From contig CM065381.1 in the NCBI GenBank assembly GCA_033060915.1, positions 1,896,001 to 1,960,000 of the forward strand: a stretch of 64,000 nt of DNA, written 5' to 3'. Of the stretch, positions 1 to 13,639 are shown piece after piece (the stretch's first letter is position 1; every line of letters starts with the position of its first letter). The notes beneath the pieces are model-generated. The model saw only the letters and a list, made by a program, of their open reading frames with translations. It was not told the origin of the DNA and searched no databases. The translations under genes were made by a program, and so were the position numbers. This DNA comes from Euryodendron excelsum. Its lineage: Eukaryota; Streptophyta; Magnoliopsida; Ericales; Pentaphylacaceae.

Positions 1-2609
1 GTCCAATAATTTTCCCGTTTGCATATTTGAGCCAAAGCATAATGCCTTTTCTTAAATTCATTAAGGCAACTGAGTTAGTGTTTTATTTTGTTGGTCTTCC
101 TTTATTAGTTGATGTTGACAAATGGATTCATAAGCTTTACCTGCTGGAGGTACAATAAATTCCACCCTCACCCTCTCAGTGTGAGTCCATGTGAGTGGCA
201 GTCCTTTTTGAATCAAGGTCACCAAATTTTGGGAGTCATAGAGAGACATAGACGTTCCCTTTCCAAGTGTCGCCAATTTCTCTGCATTATGGAGATTACA
301 TCTGTTTGGTTACAATTTCGTTCCTATTTTTTGTTTCTGTATTTTGAAATTCGTTAAAACACGTTTAATGTACTATTTTCAAAAATTGTTTTCATTAATA
401 TTGCGATTAACAAATTGATTTCGGAACTTGCCTCAACAAAATTTTTAAAAAATATCACAATTTTAAGAACCAAAAAAAAAAAGAAGTGTTCTCAGAGTTC
501 TAGAACTATTTTCATATGACAATAAAAATAATATAAAAATAATGGTATTTTCAATAGATCATGTTTTTAATTTTGATAAGGCCAAAAAAAAAAAGTTGTA
601 ATATTTTTGGTTTTTAAGAACACAGAAAACGAAAATAGAAATGGAATAATAAACAAGTTTCCATTTGGTACAGTTTTTTTCTACCTTTTTTTATTTTAAT
701 TTTTTATTTTATAAGTAAAAAAGTTAAATTTTTTTCAGTATTTTTTACTTTTTAAGCTAAGATAAGCATAAAAGTAAAAAAAAACTAAAATAATTTAACT
801 TTTTATACAAAAAAAAAAAGTCAACTCAAAAAACCTTGATAAAACTTTGAAAAATGTTATTCTTAAAAGAAAATTCATACAAAATTTACATACAAAATTA
901 TGTAATAATGACAATTTTGTAATTAAAAGGTATCATGGTAAGTGTTTTTATATGTATACATATTAGATATATATATCTGTCTCTGCTTTAGGTGTATATA
1001 AATTTTGTCTGAGAAAGACCGGTGGATCAACGGGTTGGAAAATGAAATCTTAACTTAGCCGTTTGGTATAATTTTTTTGTCAAGTTTTTTTAAGTTTACA
1101 AGTAAAAAAAAGTTAAATTTTTTTAATTTTTTATTATTTTTTGGACTTTATTTTAATTAAAGATAGGCAAAAAAATGAAAAAGTTAAAAAAATTTAACTT
1201 TTTTTGCTTAAAAATTTAAAAAAACCTATGCGAAAAACCGATACCAAATGATTCCTTAGTTACAAGGTTTATATAACTGACAGAATTGACGTCAAGTATG
1301 TGAGAGATTTCTGAAATTTTAAAGTGGCACAAAAAGTTTTTTAAAATGTTAAAGAAGCGAATGAAGTTTAGAAAAATACAAATGATCAACATTCCCGTTA
1401 GTAATTGTTATCACTTGCTGAAAATGAAAAACGCCGAGCAGTGCTACCGTATCATACTATAACATCTTATATTTTGTCCAAATTGACTACAGAAGCGTTA
1501 TAAATTGCACTATTTCGTGTGTACTTTATATATTAATCATGTTCATAAGCTAAATCTATGCTTTGGTATCAGAAAATAGAATGAAATAAAATAATTATTT
1601 TTATTTTTATTTTTATTTTCTTGTTTGAGACCACTATTTAAAATTTGAATGACGATTTTCTAACAATAATCATTCTTACATGTTGAAATGACCATTCTTT
1701 CTGTCAAATTTCTCATTGAATGAAAATATGAAACAAAACTTAGTGTCATTTTTATTTATTATTTTCTATTTTCATTTTCAAAAGTTTTTGAAAAATAATA
1801 AAATTTGTTTCGAAATTGCTTTCACTTTTTTACTTTTGTATTTAAAAACAATTTTAAGAAAGTTGAAAAAAAGTGAAAACAAAAAAATATACTTTGATTT
1901 TTAGTGTTTGATTTCAAAACAAATCTCACTTCATTCTCCACTACCACCATTGGTTGTTGTCGGCAGCCAACCACAACAACATGTCATTCGCCGCCGCCAC
2001 CACCTACCACCAACATCCAACCATTGTTCGCCATCATCACCTCCCACCACCGCCCGTCCCCACTTGTCACCATCACTGCCCTCGGCGCCGCAACCATTGC
2101 TGTCACCATTAGCATCCACCAACCACCATCATGTGCCGCCGCCACCCGCTACCATAATGTTACAAAATGTCCAAATATATATAAAGAATAATATATAATA
2201 TTTATAATGTATCATATATGATGCAATAACTAACTTACATATTGTACACTAAAATTTCTTTCCATTGTATTTCAAGATTATTAACTAGTCTTATCAGACA
2301 ATAGAATGAAAATAATAATTCCATTCTCACTAGGCAAACAAACAATGAAATGAGAATTGTCATTCCATTACGTTCTTATTCCATTTTTATTTTCATTATC
2401 TCCTACCAAACATAGCCTAAGAGATGCTATATTTTCTAAACCAAGAGGTGCTACATTTGCTAAATATTGGGATACGTTTTAACAAGTGAATAATACATAT
2501 TTATGCAATAGGAGGAACATCGGTCATTTTTCACTTTTCTAAACTTCAATTGACTAGTTTCTATTTTTAGGAGAATTGTGACAGCGTTTCATTTTCATGA
2601 TTTTAAAAA
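1..2609. other. Gene-free AT-rich intergenic DNA
   Basis: No protein-coding gene is recognisable here. The stretch is long A and T runs, two related A/T-rich foldback segments (about 658-838 and 1059-1254), and a CCA/CAC-rich patch (about 1930-2160). That patch gives overlapping short open frames on both strands only because its composition avoids stop codons. The right part (about 1560-2425) carries several CATTCT/AGAATG motifs in both orientations and ends in a CCAAACATAGCC tail. This resembles the terminus of a miniature inverted-repeat element, but I could not pair the ends with certainty. Confidence 0.6.
1059..1254. repeat. A/T-rich foldback element (MITE-like)
   Basis: The left end reads CCGTTTGGTAT and the right end ATACCAAATG, which are inverted copies. 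Between them, long stretches such as AAGTTAAATTTTTTT and its complement make the whole unit nearly self-complementary. A related foldback lies at about 658-838 with a CATTTGGTAC left end. A CTTAG on both sides could be a target duplication but is too short to be convincing. The family is not assigned. Confidence 0.45.
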
Positions 2610-3115
2610 GGGTTAATTACAACAATACCCTTTAAACTATGACTCAATATCACTAAATTTTTTTAAACTCTAAAACGTAACACATTGACCCTATGAACTA
2701 TCAACACATTCTGCTAGCAATATATTAGGAGAGTAGATAAAAAAAATTGCCTTGTGACTTATACATGATCACAAAAGTATAGTTTTATGCCTAAATTGAT
2801 ATTATCTTTTTGTAATATTATCTAATGACTGAAATATTTCTTGAATTGTCCTTATATTTACATGTCATTTTAAGGGTTATTTCAGTCATTAAACAATTAT
2901 TATAATAAAATAAGTTCAATTTAGATATAAAACCATACTTTCATGAATATGTGCAACTTACATTATAATTTTGATTCATTTTCCTAACGAATTACTAATA
3001 GAAAGTGTTAATTGATACAAATTGCTAATATATTAAGTCAATATGTCACGCTTTAAAATTTAGTGAAATTTAATAATACTGAGATATAATTCATGAAATA
3101 GTGTTGTAATTAACC
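2610..3115. mobile_element. MULE-type MITE with long TIRs
   Basis: The ends are long inverted repeats of about 120 bp that start GGTTAATTACAACA on the left and finish TGTAATTAACC on the right. The unit is flanked by an identical 9-bp direct repeat, TTTTAAAAA, at 2601-2609 and 3116-3124. Long terminal inverted repeats with a 9-bp target duplication are characteristic of Mutator-like elements. There is no transposase frame, so it is non-autonomous. Confidence 0.75.
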
Positions 3116-4908
3116 TTTTAAAAAAATATCTCACCAAGCACTAACTTAAAGATAATTATGCTGTATAACGATGTCAAAAGAGAAGACAAGAAAAGACGGC
3201 CGAGAGAGAAGTCGGCGTACGCCGTTGGTTTTTCAAGAAACATCCATATTATAACGTCCGAATCTTAAGCCGGCCACCTTCTTCTGATACATCCCAGAAG
3301 GTTTTCATATCTCTCAGTTGCTTTAGAAATAAGATATTTTTCACAAACTAAATATTTCCTGCGTGAGCAGCACTTATAAACATGTCGCATGGTTAGACAT
3401 TTACGTTTGTATAACCCACGGCTAATATAATATGATTATCCAAAATGGACAAATTTTCTAAAGTAATGCCGTTAGAAAGTAGTCATGTAATATGTTGCAT
3501 GTGCTTTCATACGTGGGTACTTAAATACGGCAACGGAAAAGTTTTTGCTTTTGGGTGCCGAAATATGAAATACAAATTTTATCTATTTATACAGAATTGT
3601 AAGTGTTTTGGTTTGAAATAAATGGATTGTAAATAGCTCATCATTTTGTATGAAGATTAAATTTTAATTATGTTTGCATGTAGCATTATTCTAACTATAT
3701 TTTAAGATTTCTTTGCACATATTTTTAAGTTCGAGCATATTTTGCAACCCTAGCTACATAATGTGCACTGTTAGCTTTTTTTAAAAATTTTTTTAGGCTA
3801 ATAAGACAAAACACAAAAAAGCAAAAATTTTCAAGCCTTTTTTTTTTTTTTTGGCTTATTGTACTGTACTAGAAATTTTGAAAAATAATTAATTTTAAAA
3901 ATAAATTAGTTTACTACAATAATTAATGTGAAAATTTCTTTTAGCTTTACAGAACATCACGAAGATGCAATCTAATTTACTTTGAGGATCGTTTGATCAT
4001 TTTTGTATGAAAAAACAAAAAAAAAAACTTTAAGCTAGTACCGAATATCCTAGCCAAGTCTTTTTAAACCAACTTATTCTTTATGCTTTTAAGCAGTTTA
4101 TTTAATCAAAAGCTATTCCAAAATAGCCCAGATTTGTATCTAATTCTCACAATTAGATAAACATGTCAAATTGTATGAATGAGACAAGGTGGGATCAAAA
4201 GAAGACAGAACAACAAAAGATAAACTGCAAAGCATTCGATCACGTCTCGAATGGAACTAGCATTTGAACGGCCATTGAAGGTGTTCAAACACATGACCAG
4301 GGAATCCGAACGCAAGGAACAAAGTTTTGGAATCCGAGCTGTCTTTGTATCTTCATAGAAGACCTTTCCTAGTGAGAGATATAATTTGTTTAAGACTCTG
4401 CAAACGCTCTAGCCTACATATAAAATCTTCAAAGGCTTTGTTATGTACACTTACATCAGAAAGATTAAATCAAGCAATTCAGAGAGTTTTATCAAGCTTC
4501 TAGCAATAGAGCGTTGCATCTTCCTGGTCAATAAGAACTTCACACATATACACTTTGATGGATTCTAAAAGTTGATGCTGAAAGCACAAAAAAATTGTAA
4601 ATCATATATTCGAACAAGTTTGAGACTTTTGCCTTAGTTGTGAATCAACAAGTTGGGTTGTAAGTTTACTCTTGTAATTATTCATTGGATATCAATACTA
4701 AGTGTGTTAGAGGTTGTGTGTGACTCTGTAATTTTTTTTTCCTAGTTTAGGCTTTTCATGTAAAAATATTGTGTCATGTCTCTTTATTTTATCACTTGCA
4801 ATAAAAAATTCACTTATTCTCATAGTTGGATAATTAAAGTAACTAATCAACTTAAGACAAATCCACGCGCGAAGGCCGTTTCATGCACGTTTAATGAAGT
4901 GCCTCTCA
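3116..4908. other. Intergenic DNA with a possible LTR remnant
   Basis: No gene is seen. The segment about 4180-4770 has the texture of the R/U5 part of a copia-type LTR: moderate GC, AAGTTGGGTTGTAAG followed by CTCTTGTAATTA, then a T-rich tract. No paired LTR, primer site or coding domain was found, so this is only a suggestion. Confidence 0.35.
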
Positions 4909-5500
4909 AAACAAACTACTTCCAAACATTTCACGCCCATGTCAAAAAACAACCTTGTTAAAAACTTATGGTACAACTCCCATATTTAACTTTCTTAGAA
5001 ATTCATCAGCCATCGACATGACTTTCTACCACACACCCTGCATCACCTCAAGGCAATACCCGTGTGTAAACTTGTGAACTTGCGTCTGGAGCTTTCTTGT
5101 GAACACTCAGTATCTATTGCATCTATTTGCTAGCGCACCTGCGCCTTTTTGACCATGTACTCCTGCGCTTGTTACACTCGATTCGTCCACCTACGCATAT
5201 GTAGCTTTTGACCATGTACTCCTGCGCCTATTGCGTCTGCCTGTTAAGTGTGCAATAACTTTTGCTTTATTTATTTACAACTGATCTCCGTCTGCAATCT
5301 AACAAAAATTGTGTAAAACTGTACCCACCGGTGACTCCGCAGCGCTAGCAAAACCTTAAGGACACCTCCCTCCATGAATTTCGAAACCGGCCAATCCTTC
5401 ACCAACAGATCCTACCACACTAGATCATTGCCCAAAATAGAATGCAAACTGGTCCATTGCAAACATGCTTCTTCACTCGCAATGATAATAGCTCCATCCT
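4909..5500 (-). repeat. Fragment of the internal region of an LTR element (copy A)
   Basis: This segment is a close direct copy of 11258-11855, sharing landmarks such as CATTTCACGCCCATGTC and ACCGGTGACTCCGCAGCGC. The second copy lies between the two LTRs of the element at 10750-12634, so this one is best read as a detached fragment of the same family. No LTRs flank it and no long open frame is present. Orientation follows the primer-site orientation of the parent element. Confidence 0.65.
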
Positions 5501-6045
5501 TGTAGGTTTTGTCAGGGACGAAGCATCCACCAAAGTATAAAAAGGGAAGATACTCATGGATTGTGGCAGAATAAATTCTGGCTCTAAAACCATGCTTTCA
5601 TGCAGCACGGCGATTGAGGCAAAAAAATAAAAAAAAGTTCCATTGTAATTTATTGATAGTGTAAAAATTATTCACACACGCAAACAAAATATACAACACA
5701 TATCTATGAGTTTTGATATTTTATATTGTACTTAAAGTCTGACAGATACGTGAAGTATTGTAGCATTTCGCGTGTATTAAAAAAAAAATTACATTGTAAG
5801 TGAATCAAAATTAAACTAAAAATCCCCACATTACAAGCAAAAAAATATTGGGCTCCATGTAATAAAATTTAGTCTTCACCAACTATTTTGGTTGAGATTA
5901 CTCATCCAAGTGAAGTACTATTTTTTTTCTTTTTGTGTTTTCTTCTTTCTTTTTTTTTTTTTTATAATGTTTTTGGTTTTTTTATTTTTTATTTTTTATT
6001 TTTTATTTTTTGGGGGGTGTTAAGCTGAAGCACTTATATCTAGTT

Positions 6046-6674
6046 CAGTGGCGGCTTTAGAAATTTTTGTTCATGAGCTCATACAAAACCTTAAACACAA
6101 ATTTTAAAATAATAAATAAATAAATAATTATGTATGGATGTTATTATCACCCTTAATGTATGTCATCAAACAATTGTTCATTTATTAATCTCCCATTTGG
6201 TTATGCAATTTATTTTTTTAAAATTTTATTTCTAAAAAAGCTATTTCTACTGATGTAGTCACGACTAATAATATTAATACTAATTTCACAATAAATAAAC
6301 CAACGGACATACAATTCCCTAATCTTTAAACCAAGTAGGATTATTCGATTAAAACCATGTAACACTCCACCAGTCTCTCTTTAATAGCTTATTTGGAACT
6401 TGGAGGAAGGAAGAGAAAGGAGGGAAATATTTTAACCCCTTGTTTGATTCCACCTAGGACAGAAATGCTACGAAAAATGAGAGAAAGGGAAAGAAAAATA
6501 AGAGGAAAAAATACACTCTCCCTTTCTTTCTCTTTCTGTTGTGTAGGTTAATGGGATCAACTATTTCTTTTATGGGGTCAATTATATTTTTTCTAAATGT
6601 ATAGCATTAAAATTTTTGTCAAAGGGCTGATGTGGTCAGCTGACCCCACTAGCTTACACTTGCTGCCGCCGCTG
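6046..6674. mobile_element. Non-autonomous hAT-type element
   Basis: The left end is CAGTGGCGGCTTTAG and the right end GCTGCCGCCGCTG, giving short inverted termini of the CAGNGGCGG type. Flanks are ATCTAGTT (6038-6045) and ATCTAGCT (6675-6682), an 8-bp target duplication with one difference. Eight-base duplications with CAGGG/CAGTG ends are typical of the hAT superfamily. No transposase frame exists. The first 35 bp resemble the start of the element at 46712. Confidence 0.7.
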
Positions 6675-6682
6675 ATCTAGCT

Positions 6683-8009
6683 TGCAATTATCTAGACCAA
6701 ACCTAACCAGATATTAACAATTACTGCTTACATGATAAGAAAATAACAATCAACTTAAAATACCAAACAATGTAGCTCGAAACAAGCTCAAAACTTGTAG
6801 TTAAGTGTGACATGAAATTTTTATCATAAGCTCATTGCATATTTTTAATTAGACGGTATAGAGAACCAGTCTCATTTGAAATGTAAAATTAGATGTAGAA
6901 ACAAAGAAATCATGTTAACTTACATTAAGTCAACGAATAATTCTATTCTTATAGAATTTTGATAAAGAATCTCCACTAAAATGATGTGAACGTAGCATTT
7001 TTAAAATTATGAGCAAAACTTATAAACATTCCTATAAAATTAATAGCAACATGCACATAGATTGAGAGCATCATAAATATTTGAATCAAACAGTGAAACG
7101 TATTTGTTGGCGCCATTGTATACTATTTGTGATACTTCTACTTGGATATGTGCCTGCAAGAATAATTAGTTTATCTTTTCATTCTTCAAAATATGACCGT
7201 GTTCAATGAGAGAAGCAATTTAGATTACGAGTGGAGAGGGAATCTAATCAATATACATAGTAGTCTAATAAAACCCTCTTACAACGAACTTTTGTGAGAC
7301 TCAAAACATGTCCGCACTGGGGTCCATCCACTTCAAAAACATAATAGGTGCACATAGGCTCGTACCATATGATCACAAAAAAAAGAGTTTTTTCATGCAT
7401 GTCTCATGACAACATTGAATTTTGTTCATCTTTTCACAAATAAAATCAATTAGTAAAAGCTAATTATATGAAAAAAATTTATAGTGTTGCTTCAAAATGA
7501 AAAGATTACAAACAGTTACATCATTTTATATGTAAGTTTTATATAAAAATGTTATTTTTATTACACTGCTCAGAGTCAAATTGCTTACTAGAAAACAAGT
7601 CACCCCTGTTAACCAAAGATTTTACGAAGGAACCGAGATAGCACTGGACCAGAAGGTTCACAAGGCAAGCTGCAAAACCCATGTGTAGTCTTTAAGATAA
7701 CACCACACGTTTATTAGCAACATTTATGTATATCTCAAGCGAGTTGAAATCTTTGGTCACCAAAAGGTTTGATTTGAGATGTACCATTAAGTGGTGCCAA
7801 TCTACGTGCTAGTCAATAACTTGACGTATGTCTATCTAGGGACGAATTCCCTGGAACCTAAAATTTAGGAAATCTTTTTAACAGTCATGCAAAATTTAGT
7901 ATGCATACATTACATTGAATATGACTTCCACTAAATCAGTTACGTATAGTAATGGATACTCTAAGAAATCTATTATTTTTAAGCCTCTATCTATTTTAGT
8001 TTTCTATAT
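6683..8009. other. Intergenic DNA, nothing recognised
   Basis: AT-rich sequence with no open frame of interest, no paired repeat ends and no RNA gene signature that I could see. Confidence 0.5.
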
Positions 8010-9400
8010 TGGTTTGGTTTCCTATATTGGTATAAATTATATTTAGTTATAATTGATTGCGTTCCAAAAGTATAATTATAAGACCTTAACTTGTGTTTTA
8101 TTACCCTTAGTTTATGATTTTATATATATTTTTAATTATATTCTAGTACTAATTAAGTTTATTTTGATTTTTATAGAAAATGGAGCTAAAAAGATGCCTA
8201 GAAGTTGACCACTGAAGTTATCATTCGGACGCCGTTCGAATGATGGATAGAGATTCAAAGAACTATTTTGGTCACTGCAGTGCATGGTTGTCCGAACGCC
8301 GTTCAAACAACGATAAATGCCTTGTTTTGGTCATTCGGACGACAGACGAAAGGTTTCTCAAGATTTCATATTTCATCATTCGGACGCTAAAAAGGCACTA
8401 TTTTGGTCGTTCAGACGACAACCCAACCTAACTTCGAATTTTATTGTTTCTTTGTTGGTTTAGGACTCCAGACTTAATTATATATACTTGTAATTAAACC
8501 CTAAAAAGGGTTAACGCTTTTCTTAGTTTTAGGAGTATATTAGAGTAGTTTTTTCGTTGTTTCTTATAGTTTTTTCAATCCTTGTAATCAAAATTCATAG
8601 TTTTAATATATTTTTAATACAGTTTTGCACATGTATAATTATGGTGAGTAGCTAGATTCCATTTTGGGATCAATTGTGAAGATCAATTGAAGATCTTTGA
8701 TGAATAATAGAGGTAAACTAGTTTTGAATGTTTAAATCTTTTGTTAAATTGAAAAATTGTTGATTTTCTATAATCTTAATCTATTGAAAACAAGAGGTTT
8801 TTGACTATGTTCTTGAGTTGTAATGCACAAACCAATGTTTGAAATTATACTTCCTTAAATCGATGGTATGAACACTTGAAGCGAGATATTGTGAAATAAT
8901 ATTTGAGAATCAAGGGCTTGAAAACTAATTCAATCTAGAGTAGATGTTATGAATACCTAGATGTTTGATTATACTTGGCAACAAGTAAATGATATGTATC
9001 GTTGATTCTAAACTCGATTTATTCTACATTTGATTGTTAAAGAATAGTTATTTTTATCGCTAAATCTTTCAAATTAAAGACTCACGACGTAGTCAATAAT
9101 TTGAGTTATAAAACACCTCTATTAAAATTCCGAGTAAAGCGATTGGTGTCGAGACTTTTCTTTTATTAAATTCAAACTGTTTTCTTTGTTTACTTTAGAA
9201 TAGAAATCAATTTTTTAAAGTAATAATTTTTGGCCTTTTAGAAGTGATTGGTGAGATTTTGTTTGTAATTTGAGAGGAGTGCTTTAGTCTCTTTACTTTG
9301 TAAAATTGTTCCCTATGAATCGATCTCGACTTCACTGAGTATTATTACTGTATCATAATTATACACTGGTTGATATCAATTGCACTATTTTAGAGTGATC
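8010..9400 (+). repeat. Degenerate gypsy-like LTR region with TTCGGACG repeats
   Basis: The order of motifs matches 44940-46200: a run about AATTATAAGACCTTAACTT, a block of repeated TTCGGACG/CGAACGCCG motifs (8215-8430), a TTTTTAGGAG-type tract, AGATCAACTGAAG-like sequence, and GAATCGATCTCGAC near the end (about 9315). A CGATCCTGGC-type box near an LTR end is common in plant Ty3/gypsy elements. The two copies are clearly diverged, and no coding domain or partner LTR is seen nearby. Family assignment is by analogy only. Confidence 0.4.
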
Positions 9401-10749
9401 AATAACCCTAATGATTTTGAGCTTTGTAAATGTAAAATTTCTCTCTCTGCTTTTAGACTGTCTATATTTCTTAGTGTACCCTTCTCTCATCCACCATGCA
9501 AAATCCTAATATTTGGATAAAGTTTAATTTAAGTCATTTCATCTTTTCATCTCTCCAAGACCAATTTGTAGTAAGATAGAATACAAATCAAATAGATTTT
9601 TTTTTTTTTTAATTTTTGTAGCAATCGATATAAATTTGGCTTTAATCTACATATAATTCCTAAAGCAAAATTTCTCGCACCCCTGTAGGGTTAAACATTA
9701 GTTTCATTACATTTTACTCATTAACTATCGCATAGATTTTGAAGAAAAACCTAAATATTCCCCACGTGGGTTCTTACTTTTGACAAGCATGCCCACCATC
9801 CTAAACCCAATTATTTTTATTTTGTTGGCTGCTAGATTTTTTCAGTCTTAATATACGTTGTTACATTTTTTTACAGTAAAATTATTGTATTTACAAGATC
9901 TTTGATGGTTTCATTTTCATAAGGTTGATTTATTTTTATATTTTTAAAATTTTACTTTTCACCAAAAAATGGATAGATTTGTTTTAATGAAGAGCAGGTA
10001 TCATTTCTAGCTTTACTACACTTTTGCACTGACCTAGTAGTTTAAATGAATAAATCTGAATTTGGAGGACGTAGATGATATATACAAATATATATATATA
10101 TATATATCTTAGGGGCTTAGTCTAAAAAGAAAGATCAAGACAAAATTAAAGAGGATGAAGTGTCTTCTCAAAACTCCATTCCTTTGTCCAATAGGTACGT
10201 TAGTGATGAACATAGAATACACTATGCCAAATAAATTTGTATACATTCTTCACCTGAATTCCTCAGTTGGAAATATTTTCAAAATGGGCAAATTATACTC
10301 ATGATCCCTATAATTTATCTTCAGACTCACTTTAGTTCTTATAATTTCAATTGCAATAAATTCATCCTTCAATTTGCTAATTAAACATATGCACAGTTCG
10401 TCCAGTTGATAATGACAGTTAATTATTTGAACAAAAAAACATCATGTGTTGTGCATGTGAGAGGCATTATGATAATTTAACCTGTTTTCTTCTTCGGCTA
10501 CATCATCTTCGCTCCATCAAACTTTACCGGCGAACTAGCTCTCTTTTCTTTCGTATTTTGCTTCTCTTTCTTTTTTCCTTTTCTCTCTCTAATATGTTCT
10601 CTCCTCCCCATCCTTCTTCCTCCCTTGGCCACTACTAAACCAATCCACCCTTCATCCCTAGTCCTTCCTCCCCCTCTTCCTCCCCTGCACACTGCAGCAC
10701 CACCCCTCCCCCTCCTTAGCCCGCTGCCCAAACAACTCAAGTCAAGTCC
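9401..10749. other. Intergenic DNA with (TA)n and a CCT-rich patch
   Basis: Contains a TA dinucleotide run at about 10085-10108 and a pyrimidine-rich, Pro/Ser-coding-looking patch at 10560-10720. Open frames over that patch exist on both strands and reflect composition rather than a gene. No motif or splice pattern supports coding. Confidence 0.5.
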
Positions 10750-12634
10750 TGTTGGGAATTTGACCCTTTCAAAATTCATCCTCCTCCTGATTTATCCTTC
10801 GACAAAAATATCAAAATAAATAGAGAAAAACACAATACAAAGATTTATGTAAAAAATTCTAAAAATAAGAGAAAAATTACCAGCCTTAGAGAAAATATAC
10901 CATGTGAAAAATTATTACAATCATACAATTTTTTCTACTCACCCTAAAGACACCCAACTAAGCTTCTCCACTAGCTTAAACTTTAACTTTTACTTCTTCA
11001 AAAGAAATTATACTAAAGTTAAAAGTTACTACCTAAACTATTAACTAGTGCATCTAACCAAGGAAACTTAATCCTCCTTATATAAGTCTTGCCCCTTACC
11101 CCTTTTCCACTCCCAACCGATGTGGGATTGGGAAAGGAACAAAAACCCAACAATCTCCATATTTGCAACTTTGGCTAATTTCATAGCCACGCTTCACTTT
11201 AATGAAAATTTTTATAGTTTTTGCTATTATGTTCTACTATAAAAACATATACACTCAAAATAAACTACTTCTAAGCATTTCACGCCCATGTCAAAAAATA
11301 ACATTGTTGAAAAATTATGGTACAACTCCCATATTTAACTTTCTTAGAAATTCATCAGCCATCAACATGACTTTCTACCACACACCCTGCATCACCTCAA
11401 GGCAATACCCGTGTGCAAACTTGTGGACCTGTGCCTGAAGCTTTCTTGTGAACACTCAGTATCTATTGCATCTGTTTGCCAGCGCACCTGCGCCTTTTTG
11501 ACCATGTACTCCTGCGCTTGTTACACTTGATTCGTCCGCCTACACATATGTAGCTTTTGACCATGTACTCCTGCGCCTATTGTGTCTGCCTGTTAAGTGT
11601 GCGACATAGTAACTCTTACTCTATTTGTTTATCACTGATCTCCGTCTGCAATCTGACAAAAATTGTGTAAAATTGTACCCACCGGTGACTCCGCAGCGCC
11701 AGCAAAACCTTAAGGACACCTCCCTCCATGAATTTCGAAACCGGCTAATCCTTCACCAACGGATCCTACCACACTAGATCATTGCCCAAAGTAGAATGCA
11801 AACTGGTCCATTGCAAACATGCTTCTTCACTCGCAATGATAATAGCTCCATCCCTGCAATGATAATGGCTTCGTCGTCTTCAAGATTTCAACACGCTGTC
11901 CTCTATCGATCAAATTTTCTTTTGTTCTCTCTCCTCTTTTCCTATGCATCACCTTCATGAATTTTACCGTATACATAAATAGTACTCACTAAGTTAGCTT
12001 TCAAGAAAAATTGGAGGGATCACACAGGTCTCACTTAAAACCTAATCTTTTAGACAGAATCTCTTTAGACTGTACATATCCACAATACTACACTAAAGCT
12101 CCATTCCACCAAAAGGAACCTATAATAATTTCAAAAAAAATCTTTTCTAATGCTGAAAATCAGTCAAAACTACAACCATAGAGCATACTCAGAATTTTAA
12201 AAAAAAATTACAACCATAAAACGTTTTGATACCATTTGTTAGGAGTTTGGCCTCTCAAATTCATCCCCCTTTTGGATCTACCATTTGACAAGAGTATCAA
12301 AATAAATAAATAAAAATATGTCACAAGGATTTACCATAAAAAACTTTCAAAGCGGGAGAAAAAATACTAGCCTTAGAGAAAAATACACTATGTAAAAAAT
12401 TATTACAATAACACAATTTTTTCTTCTCACCTCAAACATATCCACTCAGCTTTTCGACTAGCTAAACTTTAACTTTCACCTCTTCAAAAAGAATTTTACA
12501 AAAATCAAAAGTTACTAAATAAGTTATTAAATAGTGCACTTAACCAAAAAAACTTAACCCTTCTTATATAAGTCTTGCCCCTCGTCCCCTTTTTCACTCC
12601 CAACCAGCGTGAAGAAAGAAGCAAAAACCTATCA
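10750..12634 (-). mobile_element. Non-autonomous LTR retrotransposon (copia-like signals)
   Basis: Two related LTRs of about 400 bp bound the unit: 10750-11152 (starts TGTTGGGAATTTG, ends CCCAACA) and 12237-12634 (starts TGTTAGGAGTTTG, ends CCTATCA). Read on the minus strand, the sequence just inside the upstream LTR is AATGGTATCAAAACG, close to the initiator-Met tRNA primer site TGGTATCAGAGC. The sequence just before the downstream LTR is AAATATGGAGAT, a polypurine tract of the copia type. Flanks AGTCC (10745-10749) and AGCCC (12635-12639) make a 5-bp target duplication with one change. The internal 1.1 kb has no gag or pol frame. It includes the repeat shared with 4909-5500. Confidence 0.72.
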
Positions 12635-12639
12635 AGCCC

Positions 12640-13639
12640 CTACCCCTTATAGCCCCACCTCAATCCAGAATGACAACAACGTGCAAACTGTTGGTTCCTA
12701 GTTTGCATTTTCAACCAGCTCATAAAGAACCAAGGTAAAGAAAGGGAATGTGAATTAACGAATAACCAGTTTAGCAACCACCGTATCAATTAGATAAGTT
12801 GTGCACATTTCACAAAATTAAAGGACAAAATTATTGTAATTGAAATTACAATAAACAAACGGACTCTGAGGGTAATATACCGGGACCGTTAAGTGTGATT
12901 TGTCCTTTCAAAATATAGTATAGTTGAGGTTTTCAAAAATGGGTTTGGACCGGTATGTTTCTAAGAATGGGTTTCTTATCTTATCTAGGGAAAAATAAGA
13001 TAAATAATATGTTAATTATAAATAGATAATGTTATACAATCAGAAAAATTATACAGAAGTTATCACCAGAATGATGTGATTAAATTATATGCCTATCACT
13101 TTAAAATAAAGAGCCCACCTATATGCTTATTAATTACATAACTGTCATCGTCTCATCATTCTGGTACAAATTTTTGTATACAAATTCTGAAAGAATAACA
13201 TTTTTCATTATAAATACCACCATCTTCATGTATTGTTTTCCATCAATGATTTGGTGTCATACTAAATTGTGTATACTTGTGAGTCACTCACAGCCATGCA
13301 TCTCTCAAGCAAATCGTGTGGCGCAATAGTGTCAGCACTTGGCACATTAATGGCATGTGCATGCGGTGTATGTTATCAGACATAGGCTGTTTTTTTAAGC
13401 CAATCATCTAAACTCATTTTAAAAAGGCCATAAGCATAAGTCATAAGCTACTAAATAACACTCCCTAAAAGTGTAAGGTACATTCTAGCTCTTCAATATT
13501 TTATTCAATTCATTGTGATTAAGCTTGCTAACTTAATTATTAAAGTGTCTTTAGCCCAAAGAAAATTGAGATATTGTCATCATTTTCTTTTTTACATATT
13601 GTTCATACGGGCCTTTCTAAAAATTTCATCTGCAGATAA
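12640..13639. other. Intergenic DNA, nothing recognised
   Basis: AT-rich sequence upstream of the ALKBH2-type gene. Short open frames only. No repeat ends, RNA gene or conserved protein signature was found. Confidence 0.45.

Noticed and set aside
1904..2198. Overlapping open frames on both strands over a CCA/CAC-rich patch
   Set aside because: Low-complexity composition removes stop codons in several frames at once; no domain, splice site or start context supports a gene.
10498..10819. Basic and proline-rich open frames
   Set aside because: They arise from a pyrimidine-rich patch; both strands are open and the peptides are repetitive.
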